This document shows positions 1 through 9,897 of a stretch of 64,000 bases of DNA, in pieces (the stretch's first letter is position 1; every line of letters begins with the position of its first letter). This stretch comes from Brachionus manjavacas. Its lineage: Eukaryota; Rotifera; Eurotatoria; Ploima; Brachionidae. Under the pieces are notes generated by a model that was given only the letters and a program-made list of their open reading frames with translations, was not told the DNA's origin and did not search any database. The stretch spans positions 4,602,501 to 4,666,500 of the forward strand of contig JAHQIY010000001.1 of assembly GCA_019054805.1 (NCBI GenBank), written 5' to 3'. Position numbers and translations under genes: made by a program.

Positions 1-424
1 CAGAAAGAAGTAGATTATGGAAGCACTAAAGATATTAAATTAAAAATCGCCACGACAATGATCTAAAATCAGAAATTTTTTATGTGCCATGAACAAGAAA
101 TTGACTTCAATTTCTTTCGGAGCTCAATTACTTAAGTTATAAAATCGTCTGAGATAGATTTAGTCAAATCTATCAAATTCATCTGATTGATTTATAAAAA
201 AATAATAAAAAAATAGATTAAATCAATTCAGATATTAGTGCTCATCTCCTTTTCCAGTATCATTTTTGAGAAACGACTCCAATCTGACATTGAAGTTACC
301 ACATCAAGGATTTGTTTTGATACCTTTCTTTTATGTTCTCGGATATCTTTTGCAGATCATGAAATGTTGATTAGAATTGCAGGTGTTTTATCCAGTTCGC
401 CTAATTTATTCCCCTTTGTTAGGC
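1..424. other. intergenic, nothing recognised
   Basis: AT-rich sequence at the window edge. Short open frames exist on both strands between about 238 and 444, but none resembles a protein I know and none has a convincing start context. The stretch 240-420 is a little less AT-rich than its surroundings and could be a decayed mobile element. Confidence 0.4.
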
Positions 425-1375
425 ATGGTAGAATGGTTCCATAAAGCTAGTTTAAAAGTAGTTTTGAAATTGAATTTTAGTCTCTTATTCATTAAATTTT
501 TTTTTGAATTTTTAAGTAAAGTTTTTAAGTAACTTTTGTTCGTCCTCTTTTGGAATTTGCTGTGCCTGTATGGTCTCCATTTCTTAAGTCGGATTGTGAG
601 AATCTTGAGAGGATTCAACGCAGAGCTACGAAATTTGTTTCTTCAATTAGAAACAAACCGTATGAAAGCAGATTGAAGGCTTTAAACATTCCAAATCTGG
701 TGGAAAGAAGAAAAAGAGGTGATCTAATTCAATTATACAAGTTCATGCATGGAATAGAATTGGTTGAAAAAAACAACAATTTTAATGTCACCAAAATCCA
801 AGGAAGAGGTCACTGCTTCAAATATCACAAAGAAATTTCGAGGCTCCAACATAGAGATAACTTTTTTTTCAACAGAACCGCTAACATATGGAACTCACTG
901 CCAAATCAATTAGTTGAAGCCCCTAATGTTAACAGCTTTAAAGCAGGCATTGATTGCTGGATGAGCAGCAATCAATCACATCAGCTGTCATAGTGTGCCT
1001 TATCAGCACACTCGCTGGCTAGCCAGCTACAGTCAAAACTACTACTACTACTACTACTAAGTTAAAGAAGAGCCTGTATCAATTTTTTTTTTTTTAGATA
1101 AATTTTAAAACTTATTTGATTTACTTAATAAATTTTTAGATTAAAAATTCAAATTAAATTATAAAAAAAATAATTTATTATATTTTTTAAAAAAAATTTA
1201 AAAAATAATCTGTTGATTTATTAAGCCAAAAAATTTTAAACGGATATAAACAATTTGATTAAAAACCATGGTTTAATATTTATTTTACAAGCATCATTTA
1301 TTATTAAGTCGGTTTAGAAGCCTTATTCAAAATCGGTTCTAAAATTCAAACCGATCTACCAGGCCTAGCCTTTGT
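425..1375 (+). repeat. duplicated repeat, copy 1 (interrupted by a LINE)
   Basis: Bases 425-523 and 1059-1375 match, in order and on the same strand, the continuous sequence at 6152-6670. The match is very close up to about 1240 and weaker after that. Copy 1 is split at 523/1059 by a truncated LINE; copy 2 has the uninterrupted form. The repeat family has no coding potential that I can see. Confidence 0.8.
524..1058 (+). mobile_element. 5'-truncated non-LTR retrotransposon (LINE), C-terminal RT fragment plus 3' end
   Basis: An open frame from about 529 to 993 encodes the C-terminal end of a CR1/L2/Jockey-like reverse transcriptase protein. It shows the sequence FVRPLLEFAVPVWSP, then IQRRATKFV, RRKRGDLIQLYK, and near the end NIWNSLPNQLVEAPNVNSFK, which are hallmarks of that region. 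The frame is intact but lacks the endonuclease and the catalytic RT motifs, so the copy cannot act alone. After the stop come a hairpin (GTGTGC and GCACAC), a perfect 14-base palindrome GCTGGCTAGCCAGC, and a short CTA microsatellite tail, as usual for CR1-type 3' ends. A short target duplication AAGTT lies at 519-523 and 1059-1063. The empty site is preserved at about 6.26 kb. The exact clade is not certain. Confidence 0.85.
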
Positions 1376-2025
1376 AGTTTAATACCTGGGTCATATCTAA
1401 TCCCTTTGAAAACATATTTTTAACTTTTAGATTTTTTTTACAAATTTTTCTTAATTTTAGTACAGAATTTGACAAAATCAAATCAAGAAAATTTTGGTTC
1501 TAATTAACCGTTTAAGTATTTATTAATTTATCATCAATAATTAATAAATAATATAATAAATATTTATCGTTTGATTAGATCTTGATTTAGCTTAAAACAA
1601 GAATACATTTTTGGAAGAACGCTTAATTATTTTTTTTGTTTATTTTATACCAGATTTAAAAAAATAATTTTAAAAGATTTTTATTTCAAAATTTTTCAAA
1701 GTAAATATTGTTGCTGTTAAATTTTTGGCTTTTTACTAATTTAATAGAAAAAAAAATTTCATATAATTGACATAAATTCAAAAAGCGTTCTCAATCAATA
1801 AAAAAATAAAATGAAAAAGAAAAACAAACTCTTTTTGATTAAGTTTGGGATATTTAATCAACTAATGTAAATCAAAATCACATTTTAAAATAGTCTGATG
1901 TTCATAGCCCAAAGATTTAGTTTTATTTATTATATGCAAAAATAGCAAAGCAAAAATAAAACTTTACTAAATTCATTAGCAACTGGAATTGTGTTTCAGA
2001 AAATTTAGAAATAAAATTTAGAATT
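1376..2025. other. intergenic, no gene seen
   Basis: AT-rich spacer between the repeat and the CCDC81-like gene. No open frame or RNA gene was recognised. The last 150 bases must contain the promoter and 5' UTR of the downstream gene, but no clear TATA or initiator element can be singled out against the AT background. Confidence 0.5.
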
Positions 2026-2574
2026 ATGGAAAAAATTGCTCGACATTGCAGCGCTCAGTCGAAAAACAAATTAAAAATATCCTCGATTAGTGAAAAAGAT
2101 GTTTTTATTATATGGGATGCGTTGGCCTACACTATCCGAGAAGAGATGAGCAAAAAACGCGGAGTAGTCTTGCCCGGTTTTGGTACATTTACATTCGTCG
2201 AGAAAAGACTCGACATTGGTAACAAAAAAGAATTGCTAAAGTTGAAGCCTTTTTTTTTGCTTAGCGACAAATTTGCACAGGTTCACTATCTAGAATACGA
2301 AAAAGACTTTGTAAACACAGCCATTCCGGTGCATAGAATCAACTATTCGGCCATCAGCGAATTGACCAAGCGCAAATACTCCAGAGATGTGGTCGAGAGT
2401 ATCCTAAACGAGTCATTCAATGCTATTGACCACTTTATCCGCACTGATTCGGTCATTTCTCTACCTTTTAATGGCCTCGGTGTGTTCAAAATAATCAACG
2501 TGAACCCCAAACCTAAAAAACAGACTTTTTTTGAATTTTCATCAATAATGGAAAAATACATGCCAATCTACTAA
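2026..2574 (+). CDS. CCDC81-like HU-domain protein (182 aa)
   Basis: A single open frame starting at ATG 2026. The first half contains GVVLPGFGTFTF, the signature loop of the eukaryotic HU-like fold in the N-terminus of CCDC81. The second half repeats the pattern (SVISLPFNGLGVFKI), so there are two tandem HU-type units at about residues 25-95 and 105-170. In animals CCDC81 proteins are linked to centrosomes and cilia; the bacterial HU relatives bind DNA. The protein is much shorter than vertebrate CCDC81 because the coiled-coil C-terminus is missing. Either this is a short family member or more exons lie elsewhere; I see no obvious donor before the stop. It is convergent with GPATCH3, whose stop lies 82 bases away on the other strand. 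Confidence 0.7.
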   Translation: MEKIARHCSAQSKNKLKISSISEKDVFIIWDALAYTIREEMSKKRGVVLPGFGTFTFVEKRLDIGNKKELLKLKPFFLLSDKFAQVHYLEYEKDFVNTAIPVHRINYSAISELTKRKYSRDVVESILNESFNAIDHFIRTDSVISLPFNGLGVFKIINVNPKPKKQTFFEFSSIMEKYMPIY

Positions 2575-2655
2575 ATTTTAGATTAAATTAACTTAATTTT
2601 AGCTTACAAAAAATTTATTAACATGAAAAAATAGAGAAAAAAAAACTGATTTTTT

Positions 2656-3909
2656 TTATTTATATTTTAGAGTTGGTTCAAATCTTGTCAATAAAGTGTC
2701 TGGTCTATTTGGATTTTTATCATATATTGATCCAATATAGAAGTCTGACTGGCGTCTTAGCTTTTCTTCTTTGTCTTTTCTTAATTTTATTAGAAATTCG
2801 CGGTCAACTTTTTCACCATGATATCCCAGACCTGTTTTGTCCATTGGCTTTTTGGCTTCGCTAGCGTCCAGAGCTTTTTTGAGACCTGGTCGTAGTCCAA
2901 TCGATTCACCTTCTTTCCATCCAAGTTTTTCCATTTGTTTTCTTCCAAATGAATCTTTGTCAAAAAATTTACATCTTTTTGTCTTCGAATTAGCAAAAGG
3001 ATTCATGCGTTTGTGTTTTTGCTCGTCATTTACCAAAGAAGTGTCACCTCTACGCAGCATATTCTGCTTTCGCATGTCTAGAAGATCAGCGGCGTCTTTA
3101 TCAGCTTGATCCATCTCGTAATAAACACTCATATCCAAATCCCAATCATCGGCTGTCTCAGCATCAAAATCCTTATTTTCATATTCTTTCCAAAAATTTT
3201 CATCCTTAATGAAATTTATTTAAAAATAATAAAAAATTTATAACAACAAAATTACTGTATAAAAAACCAGACCAGATCCTCCTTTTTCCCACTTTAGTTC
3301 TATTTCATCTTCGTACAAATAGGGTGATGTCCTGTCCTGTTTAGTCACATCGTCATGTAGAGACTCGTGTCTTTCCCAATCCTCCAGTTCATCCTCTGAT
3401 TTATACTCTTCATCCTGATCATAATCAAATTGGACATTAGTGTATTTTTTTTTTGTACATCGTCTATAATCAGCAATATTAATGCCCAATTTACTGATCA
3501 TCGAAGTTGGCATCTTGCATCGATTTATGAAGTTAAGGAATTTTTTTGTCGGTGTTCCGACGTTCCCTTGACTCATCCAATCTGGGATATTTCGAAATTC
3601 GATCAGGTCGACCAAATCTTGATCTTCGAATTTTTTTATTTTCATAATTTTACATTTTAAATTTGTCCTGTTGGCCTGATTTTGATAGTCAAACCATTGT
3701 TTGGATTCGTACATTTGAAAAAATTCGTCATATTTGTTTGCCTTGATTTTTACTAGGGCTAAATTGAATTTTTTGGACTGATGTGGACGTTTTCGGTAAT
3801 GGAATCTAATGAAAAAATCTTTTTCGACTGAATAGCTAAAAAAATGACGCAAGTCTTTAGAATGGTATTCACAAGGTATTTCACTGACCAAAATGCTTAT
3901 TTCGTTCAT
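2656..3909 (-). CDS. GPATCH3: G-patch domain-containing protein 3 (GPATCH3), 2 exons, 400 aa
   Basis: Exon 1 runs 3909-3256 and exon 2 runs 3204-2656, joined across a 51-base GT-AG intron (3255-3205). The join restores the family sequence across the junction: GGSGLVFYT at the end of exon 1, then DENFWKEYE and AETADDWDLDMSVYY. Other family landmarks are IPDWMSQGNVGTPTKKFL (about residues 123-140) and the acidic motif ahead of EIELKWEKGGSG. The C-terminal G-patch (about residues 304-350) has FGRKQMEKLGW and TGLGYHGEK. G-patch proteins typically bind RNA helicases; vertebrate GPATCH3 has been linked to antiviral signalling and transcription. The protein is shorter than the vertebrate one (about 525 aa), mostly at the N-terminus. 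Start chosen at the first in-frame ATG, 3909. Confidence 0.92.
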
Positions 3910-4146
3910 TATTTTTTCACATTTTTTATTTTAATTTTCATTTATTTATTTATATATGAAATAAAATACTCAGTTTAGTTTGAAATTATTAGTTACTTGG
4001 AGGATTTTGCAAAATTATTCTTACTTTTATACAAGAATGAAAACAACAGTTTTTTGATAATAATAATAATAAATAAATAGCTATAATGTGGTTGACCACA
4101 TGAAATGGTGTTTTAAAATCCATTGTAATAGTTTTCTAAATTTTAT

Positions 4147-5494
4147 TATTATTTATTTTGTTTTCTGTACCGAGCTAGGGCTGCTTCAGAATAAATTTAA
4201 AAAAAATTAAATTAAAGTTAATAAAATGAGATAAAAAAATCAAAATAAAGTAAATAAGCTAAAAAAAAAATAAAAAATGAAAGTTTAGAAGACGTAGATT
4301 GTTACATGTGGCAAATGTTTACATAGTTCAGGTTTCAGGGAAAAAAGTTGAAATTGTAAGGTAGCAATTACACAATGGAGTTGGGTATTCAATAAATATT
4401 GATTCGAAACCTTCTTTGTATTCCTCCACCAGTCTAACAACCAATGGAATAGAATGTCTCAGTCCTGTCCCAACATATCTCTCACTCAACTCACAAAGCC
4501 GATTTGAGACTGTTAGTAATTTGAGTTTATTAAAAGCCTCATGATGCAACATGTTGGAAGGAGTATCATATTTTAACTTTAGGATAGATCTGACTGCTGA
4601 ATTCTGAATTGCTTGTAGTTTTTTGATATTATTTTCTGAAAATGAATTTAAGCAAGGAAAAGAATAGTCTAAAATCGATCCGACTAAAAATTTATATAAA
4701 TTTCCTAGTTTGTTTTGAGTGAGACCCCATTTTTTATTTGACAGGATCTTAATAATATTTAGCCTTTTGTTACAGCGTTCTTTAATTTCGTCTACTAATA
4801 TTTTAAAATTTAATTTTGAATCAATTTTTGTACCCAGAAACTTGATTTCTTTTTGGTTCATTATTCTGTTTCCATAAATTTTTAAGTTAAGATTATCACT
4901 CTCTTTTTTGTATTTAGAAAAGACTACTGAACACGACTTTTCAACTGATATCTTCATTTTCCATTTAATAAGCCATTGTTCTAGTTCGTTGGTGTATTTA
5001 TTTATCTTATTTTCTAGGTTCTCCTTTTTGTTATAAATGAAGAATGTAACTAGATCATCTGCGAAAAGCAGAGAGTATTCGTTATTTGTTTTGTTTCTTT
5101 TGGGGATGTCATTAATATATATACTAAATAAAAGAGGACTAATTACTGAGCCTTGAGGAACACCTGCAGTTATTTGATATTCGTCGCTCAATTGGTCATT
5201 CACATTTACCTTAAATGTCCTACTATCTAAAAAGGATCCAATCCAGTTAGTCAAGTAATGAGGTGGATTCATTTTAATCAATTTAAAAAGTAAACCCTCA
5301 TGCCAAACCCTATCGAAGGCTTTAGAAATATCAAAAAAAAGGCCACAAACTCTTTTTTTTCTATTAAATAATTCCACAATTTTTTGAATTAAAAAGAAAA
5401 GATTATCTGATGTTCGCCAGTTTTTCCTAAATCCAGATTGCTCCTGGATAAGGAGTGAATTATGTTTCAAAAAATTGTATAATTTTTAGTATTG
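4147..5494 (-). mobile_element. younger LINE copy B2 with reverse transcriptase ORF, inserted into copy A
   Basis: The minus-strand frame 5470-4328 encodes about 380 residues of a non-LTR reverse transcriptase. It has the finger/palm motifs QSGFRKNWRTSDNLF, GLFFDISKAFDRVWH, AGVPQGSVISPLLFSIYIND and the catalytic LLFADDL, followed by a thumb region. There is no frame break, so this copy is fairly young, but the endonuclease and the first RT motifs are missing (5' truncation at 5494). The 3' UTR runs 4327-4147 and ends in an A-rich tail. A 10-base target duplication, TAAATTTTAT, lies at 4137-4146 and 5495-5504. The same 3' UTR occurs at 5614-5822. The family differs from copy A, which ends in a TTA microsatellite. 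Confidence 0.9.
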
Positions 5495-5613
5495 TAAATT
5501 TTATCTGTCAAGTTTATTTTTAAATTCAATTATCCCATTTGAAAGGACTACTTCTTTTGGTAAATTGTTCCAGACGCTTGATACTCTGTTTATAATGAAA
5601 TTATGACGTTGAT

Positions 5614-5822
5614 TTTTTTTTTTATTTGTTTTCTGTACCGAGCTAGGGCTGCTTCAGAATAAATTAAAAAAAATCAAAATCAAAATCAAAATAAAAAATT
5701 AAATTAAAGTTAATAAAATGAGATAAAAAAATCAAAATAAAGTAAATAAGCTAAAAAAAATTAAAAAAAAAATGAAAGTTTAGAAGACGTAGATTGTTAC
5801 ATGTGGCAAATGTTTACATAGT
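5614..5822 (-). mobile_element. LINE copy B1, 3' UTR only, inserted into copy A
   Basis: About 209 bases almost identical to the 3' UTR of copy B2 (compare 5629-5822 with 4159-4326, sharing CTGTACCGAGCTAGGGCTGC and the block with AGAAGACGTAGATTGTTACA). It is flanked by an 8-base target duplication ACGTTGAT at 5606-5613 and 5823-5830. It interrupts the reading frame of copy A exactly between CHQR and HNF. It is a severely 5'-truncated retrocopy with no coding capacity. Confidence 0.88.
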
Positions 5823-6151
5823 ACGTTGATGACAATTTTTAGCTAGTTGTCTTTCGATCTGAAATTCGTGCGACCTTAATAGATGTGTCGATTAAAATGA
5901 CTGTTCATTTTTAACACAATTTTATTGAACCAGTTAATTTCATTAAAACGCTTAACTATTTTAAACATTTGTATTAAATCACCTCTAAGTCTTTTGATTT
6001 CAAGTGTTGTCCAATTTTATTCTTGCAGTCTCTTTTCATAAGATATTCTCCTGTATTCCGGAAATTTTGTCGAAAATTTAGTTTAATTTTTTTAATTAAG
6101 AAAAAAAACAGATCTAAATGGATTGAAAATTTTAACGTTTAATATATAGAT

Positions 6152-6670
6152 AGAATGGTTCCATAAAACAAGTTTAAAAGTGGTTTTGAAAACAGAGCCG
6201 GTTTTGAAATTGATTTTTAGTCTCTTATTCATTAATTTTTTTTTGAATTTTTAAGTAAAGTTAAAGAAGAGCCTGTATCAAATTTTTTTTTAAAATAAAT
6301 TTCAAAACTTATTTGATTAACTTAATAAATTTTTAGATTAAAAATTCAAATTGAATTATGAAAAAAATAATTTATTATATTTTTTAAAAAAATTTAAAAA
6401 ATAATCTGTTTATTAATAAAGCCCAAAAGATTTTGACTCAAAAATTCATTTTTTATTATCTTCTTTTTGAATTATTATTAATTTTTTTAATTAAAATTAA
6501 AAAGATTGAGTTATATTTTCATTTTTTTTTAATTTAAAAATTTTATAGTGACAATTAATTTCATTAAAAAGCATGAATTGATATTTATTTTAAGAATCAT
6601 TCATTATGAAGCCATTTTAGAAGACTTTTTCAAAACTCTTTAATTGAATAGGCTAAGCCAAAAGTTTGGT
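6152..6670 (+). repeat. duplicated repeat, copy 2 (empty site)
   Basis: Matches 425-523 plus 1059-1375 without the LINE. At about 6258 the sequence reads straight through GAATTTTTAAGTAAAGTTAA, which is the pre-integration form of the site disrupted in copy 1. It carries about 18 extra bases near 6190 that look like a small tandem duplication. No coding content. Confidence 0.8.
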
Positions 6671-9600
6671 ATAAAATTAACTTAAAAATTTACATATATT
6701 TTTTTGATCAAATATTTTTTTTTGCTTTTATTTAGATTTTCTAGATATAAATATTTTAAACCCATTATTATTTAAAATATAATAATAATTTTAGATTGAT
6801 AATACATTTTCTAAATATTTTTTATTCTTTTACATAATTTTTAATAAAGTTTATTTTATTTTTCTTTAATATTTTTCTTTTAAAAGCACAAAACACAAAT
6901 CTAACCAATATTTTCCTAACAGAGAAGACCCAAAAAAATATTTTAGATTTCTATTAAATTGACAAAACCTAATTCAGCCATAGTTTCCGAATGTAGCATA
7001 AGTCAAAATTTAAATTTATTCAATAAAAATATGCATATTCAATGAAGACTTAGTCTTTTTTTTGTTGGCAGAAAGATAGCTTCCACAGCGAAACTACATA
7101 TCTCGCTCCACAGGTCTCCTGGTAAAGCTTATTATTATTATTTTTATTATTATATCAGGTGTTTTCATAAAAAGATTTAAAAATAATTAAAATATTGTGA
7201 TTTAACAAAGATAAAAACCGAAATCAAAAATCCGCACAGAGTAAGTCCTTTTTAGGGTTTGGTTTTTAAATAATTTTTATTCAGTAAAAAGAAAATTTTA
7301 TTTTTATCAGACTCAAAAATTCTAAATTATTACATGTGTATTTTAAGTTCTTGCATTTAAATAATAAAAATCTCGAAAAATCAAGTTTTTAAAATTTCGA
7401 ATTGTACAAATTATTTAATGCTCTTTAAAGCCCACTGGTTCTCTGTAAAATGTAACTAAACCAATTTAGTTATTTTCAAAAAAGCCTTAAATAATCAAGG
7501 TGTCTTCTTTCATCTTTAAAATAGTATTAAATTTTAATTTTTGTTTATCATAAGCTCTCAAATAATTCTTTGCTTTCTGTGCTTAATGCATTTTTTAAGA
7601 TTAAATATCCGATTTAAATATTTAAAAATAAAATTTTTGAGATCGAATTTCAAAATTTCATATTCTAAATTTTCGTTCGTAATAAAAAAAATCATATCGA
7701 AAATTTTGATGCGTCTGTAAAAGCGTAATAGTTGCAACTTTATTTCTGGATATTTTTTAAGGGCTAAAATGGAAATTAAAAACAGCATAATTGAAATCTT
7801 ATCTTGAATTAAAAATTTATCTCTAGTTAATTACTAATAAAATTTTGAAAAGAAAAATTTTCTAAACTGAATACAACTTATTTTTCTTATTAACCTCCTG
7901 AAAAATATAAAGATATTTTAATTAAATTGTATATAAATTTCTTAAATTAACTCGTTAAAAGACAATAGTATAATTTGAATGAAAATTTTAACCAAAAATA
8001 GTTTCATGTCTCGAGGTTTTTAAACATAGAAAAATCAATTATATTTAGTTTGATAAATTTGGTTAAAATTTTATTTGAATTTGTAATTTATTAATAAAAA
8101 AAGAATTAAATTTAATTTGATTTTTAAGCGGATAATAAAATAAAAATTTTTTAAATCAATCTTTACCAAAACCGCGCTTAGCGTCATATTTGAAAAATAA
8201 AATAATTTATTCTGAGATAACGCTCTAAATTTATTTGAATAAATTTATCTGAGCAAACTTATTGATTCATTTCATGGTCAGTTTTGAAAAAGAACAGTTT
8301 ATTTTAATTCTTATTTTAATTTTCCAACAAGTATTCGAATAAAAAATTTTTATAATTTTCTCGACCCATACTGTTTACATTAAATTTCCCTAATTCTTTT
8401 TATATTTAATAAAATATTTTATTTAAAATTATAAAAATAAAGCCAAAAAAAATCAGCACAGCACATTTTTAATTAGATTTTTTTATTTTCTTCATTGATT
8501 TAAGCTTGATATTTACTCGTAATGCTAAAACCTAAAAAAAACAAGATTTTAAAAAATAAAAAAGATTAAACTTCAAGCCATCTTAATAAGATTTCGTAAA
8601 CAACAATAATTAAAAAACTAAACACGCCTTCTAAATCACTGGGCTAAAAATCAAAATTAAAAACTGAAAATATTTACACTAAATTAAAAAAATGTTTTGC
8701 TAATGTGTTTGTATCTTATCTACTTATTTTAATTATGAGTTAAGAAGAAAAAAGTTAAAACTAATTAAAAATTTTATTCATCACAAAAATTAAAATTCAT
8801 CAAAATATATTTTTTAAGATCATTTTTCAAAAACAAAAATTGTTAAATCGACGAATCGTACCTTACACAAATACTTGGTCCATTTACTCAAAAATCTTAA
8901 GCCTTGATTCTGTAAATTCTATTTTTTTTATAAAAAAAAACATTCTTTTTATAGAATCTAAAAAAATGTTTAAATAATATCTTATTGAAAATAAAATGAC
9001 GAGCATTTGATTAATTAATTTTTCATCTTTGAGTTGGTCTGAAATAAGGCTATTATTTTCAATTATTTAAAAGAAAAACATATTATCATTCATTAGTTTG
9101 AATCTCAGGCACTAGTTGATTTCAAATTTTTCAAAATCCGTCATAAAATTATCCTTGATTTATCCATCTCTTCGATGAACAAAAAAGGGATTGATAATTA
9201 TTGAATTATTATTGTTAAGTTTTCAGTTTCAAACCAAAATATTTCATCTATCTTTTTTAATTTTTTGAGCAATTTTTGCTGAGGTGGAGGTGCTCTTGCT
9301 CTTACTAAACGATTCCATTCGTAGCACTTCATCATGGATGTTTAACACTTTTTCTCATTGCTTATAAAACAAAAAATAGTTAACAACTAAAAAATAACGA
9401 TCTTGAACTTTAAATAGTTTTCAATTTGTTCAATATTTGTATGATAAAAACAATATAATTTTTTATTTTTTCGACTATGAACATGATTTAATTTCTGATG
9501 GCAAATTTCAAAATTTAAACTTTTATTTTAAATTGTGTTTAAAAGTCAATAATTTAACTTAGGTGAAATCATGAACCCATGATTAGAGTTAATTTGCCAT

Positions 9601-9897
9601 CTCTACATGTAGAACTGATTTATCTTTATCGATTAGTAGTATAAATTTTTATAGATAAAACTTATTAATTTAAAAATTTATTTTTTTGAAAGTTTATTTT
9701 TGAAAAAAAAATGAGAAAAACTTAAAACACAAACAAATAAATTAACATTAGTAGAAAAAATACCAAAAATTCAATATTCTTCTTCCGGGTTCAAATAAAA
9801 TTTATTTAAATATTGTTTAATTAATTTTTTTTTCTTTACAAATATAAAACACATAATTCACAAAAATGAATTGTTTTTTGTTTCCTCAAAAGACCAA
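6671..9897. other. intergenic desert
   Basis: Very AT-rich. The only structured items are the retroelement-like tail at 7063-7155 and a slightly GC-richer patch at 9255-9345. That patch has a short minus-strand open frame (about 35 codons, containing MESFSKSKSTSTSAKIAQK) that could be a stray exon but has no good acceptor. No tRNA or long open frame was recognised. Confidence 0.5.
7063..7155 (+). mobile_element. probable LINE/SINE 3' end with TTA microsatellite tail
   Basis: A GC-richer block (GTTGGCAGAAAGATAGCTTC and following) ends abruptly in repeated TTA units at about 7129-7155. The layout, a short non-coding tail followed by a TTA microsatellite, matches the 3' end of copy A at 4056. 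No coding sequence is attached, so this would be a heavily truncated copy. Confidence 0.5.

Larger units (their letters stand above)
4056..6075 (-). mobile_element. old LINE copy A (CR1/L2-like 3' end), split by two later insertions
   Basis: Read on the minus strand, three separated blocks form one LINE 3' end. Block one (about 6075-5823) encodes a decayed RT C-terminal region (KFPEYRRISYEKRLQE, RLRGDLIQMFKIVKRFNE) with a few stops. Block two (5612-5505) continues it (NFIINRVSSVWNNLPKEVV, then EFKNKLD). Block three (4146-4056) is the 3' UTR, with the hairpin ATGTGG-TTGA-CCACAT at 4086-4101 and a TTA microsatellite tail at 4056-4076. The gaps are the insertions at 5614-5822 and 4147-5494; removing each with one copy of its target duplication makes the blocks contiguous and in frame. 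The 5' end is not defined and may lie anywhere between 6065 and 6150. Confidence 0.85.

Noticed and set aside
238..618. Short frames at the left edge
   Set aside because: They overlap the duplicated repeat and the LINE insertion and have no recognisable protein content.
2343..2996. Shadow frames opposite and beside the CCDC81-like and GPATCH3 genes
   Set aside because: They overlap well-identified coding sequence and have no similarity to anything I know.
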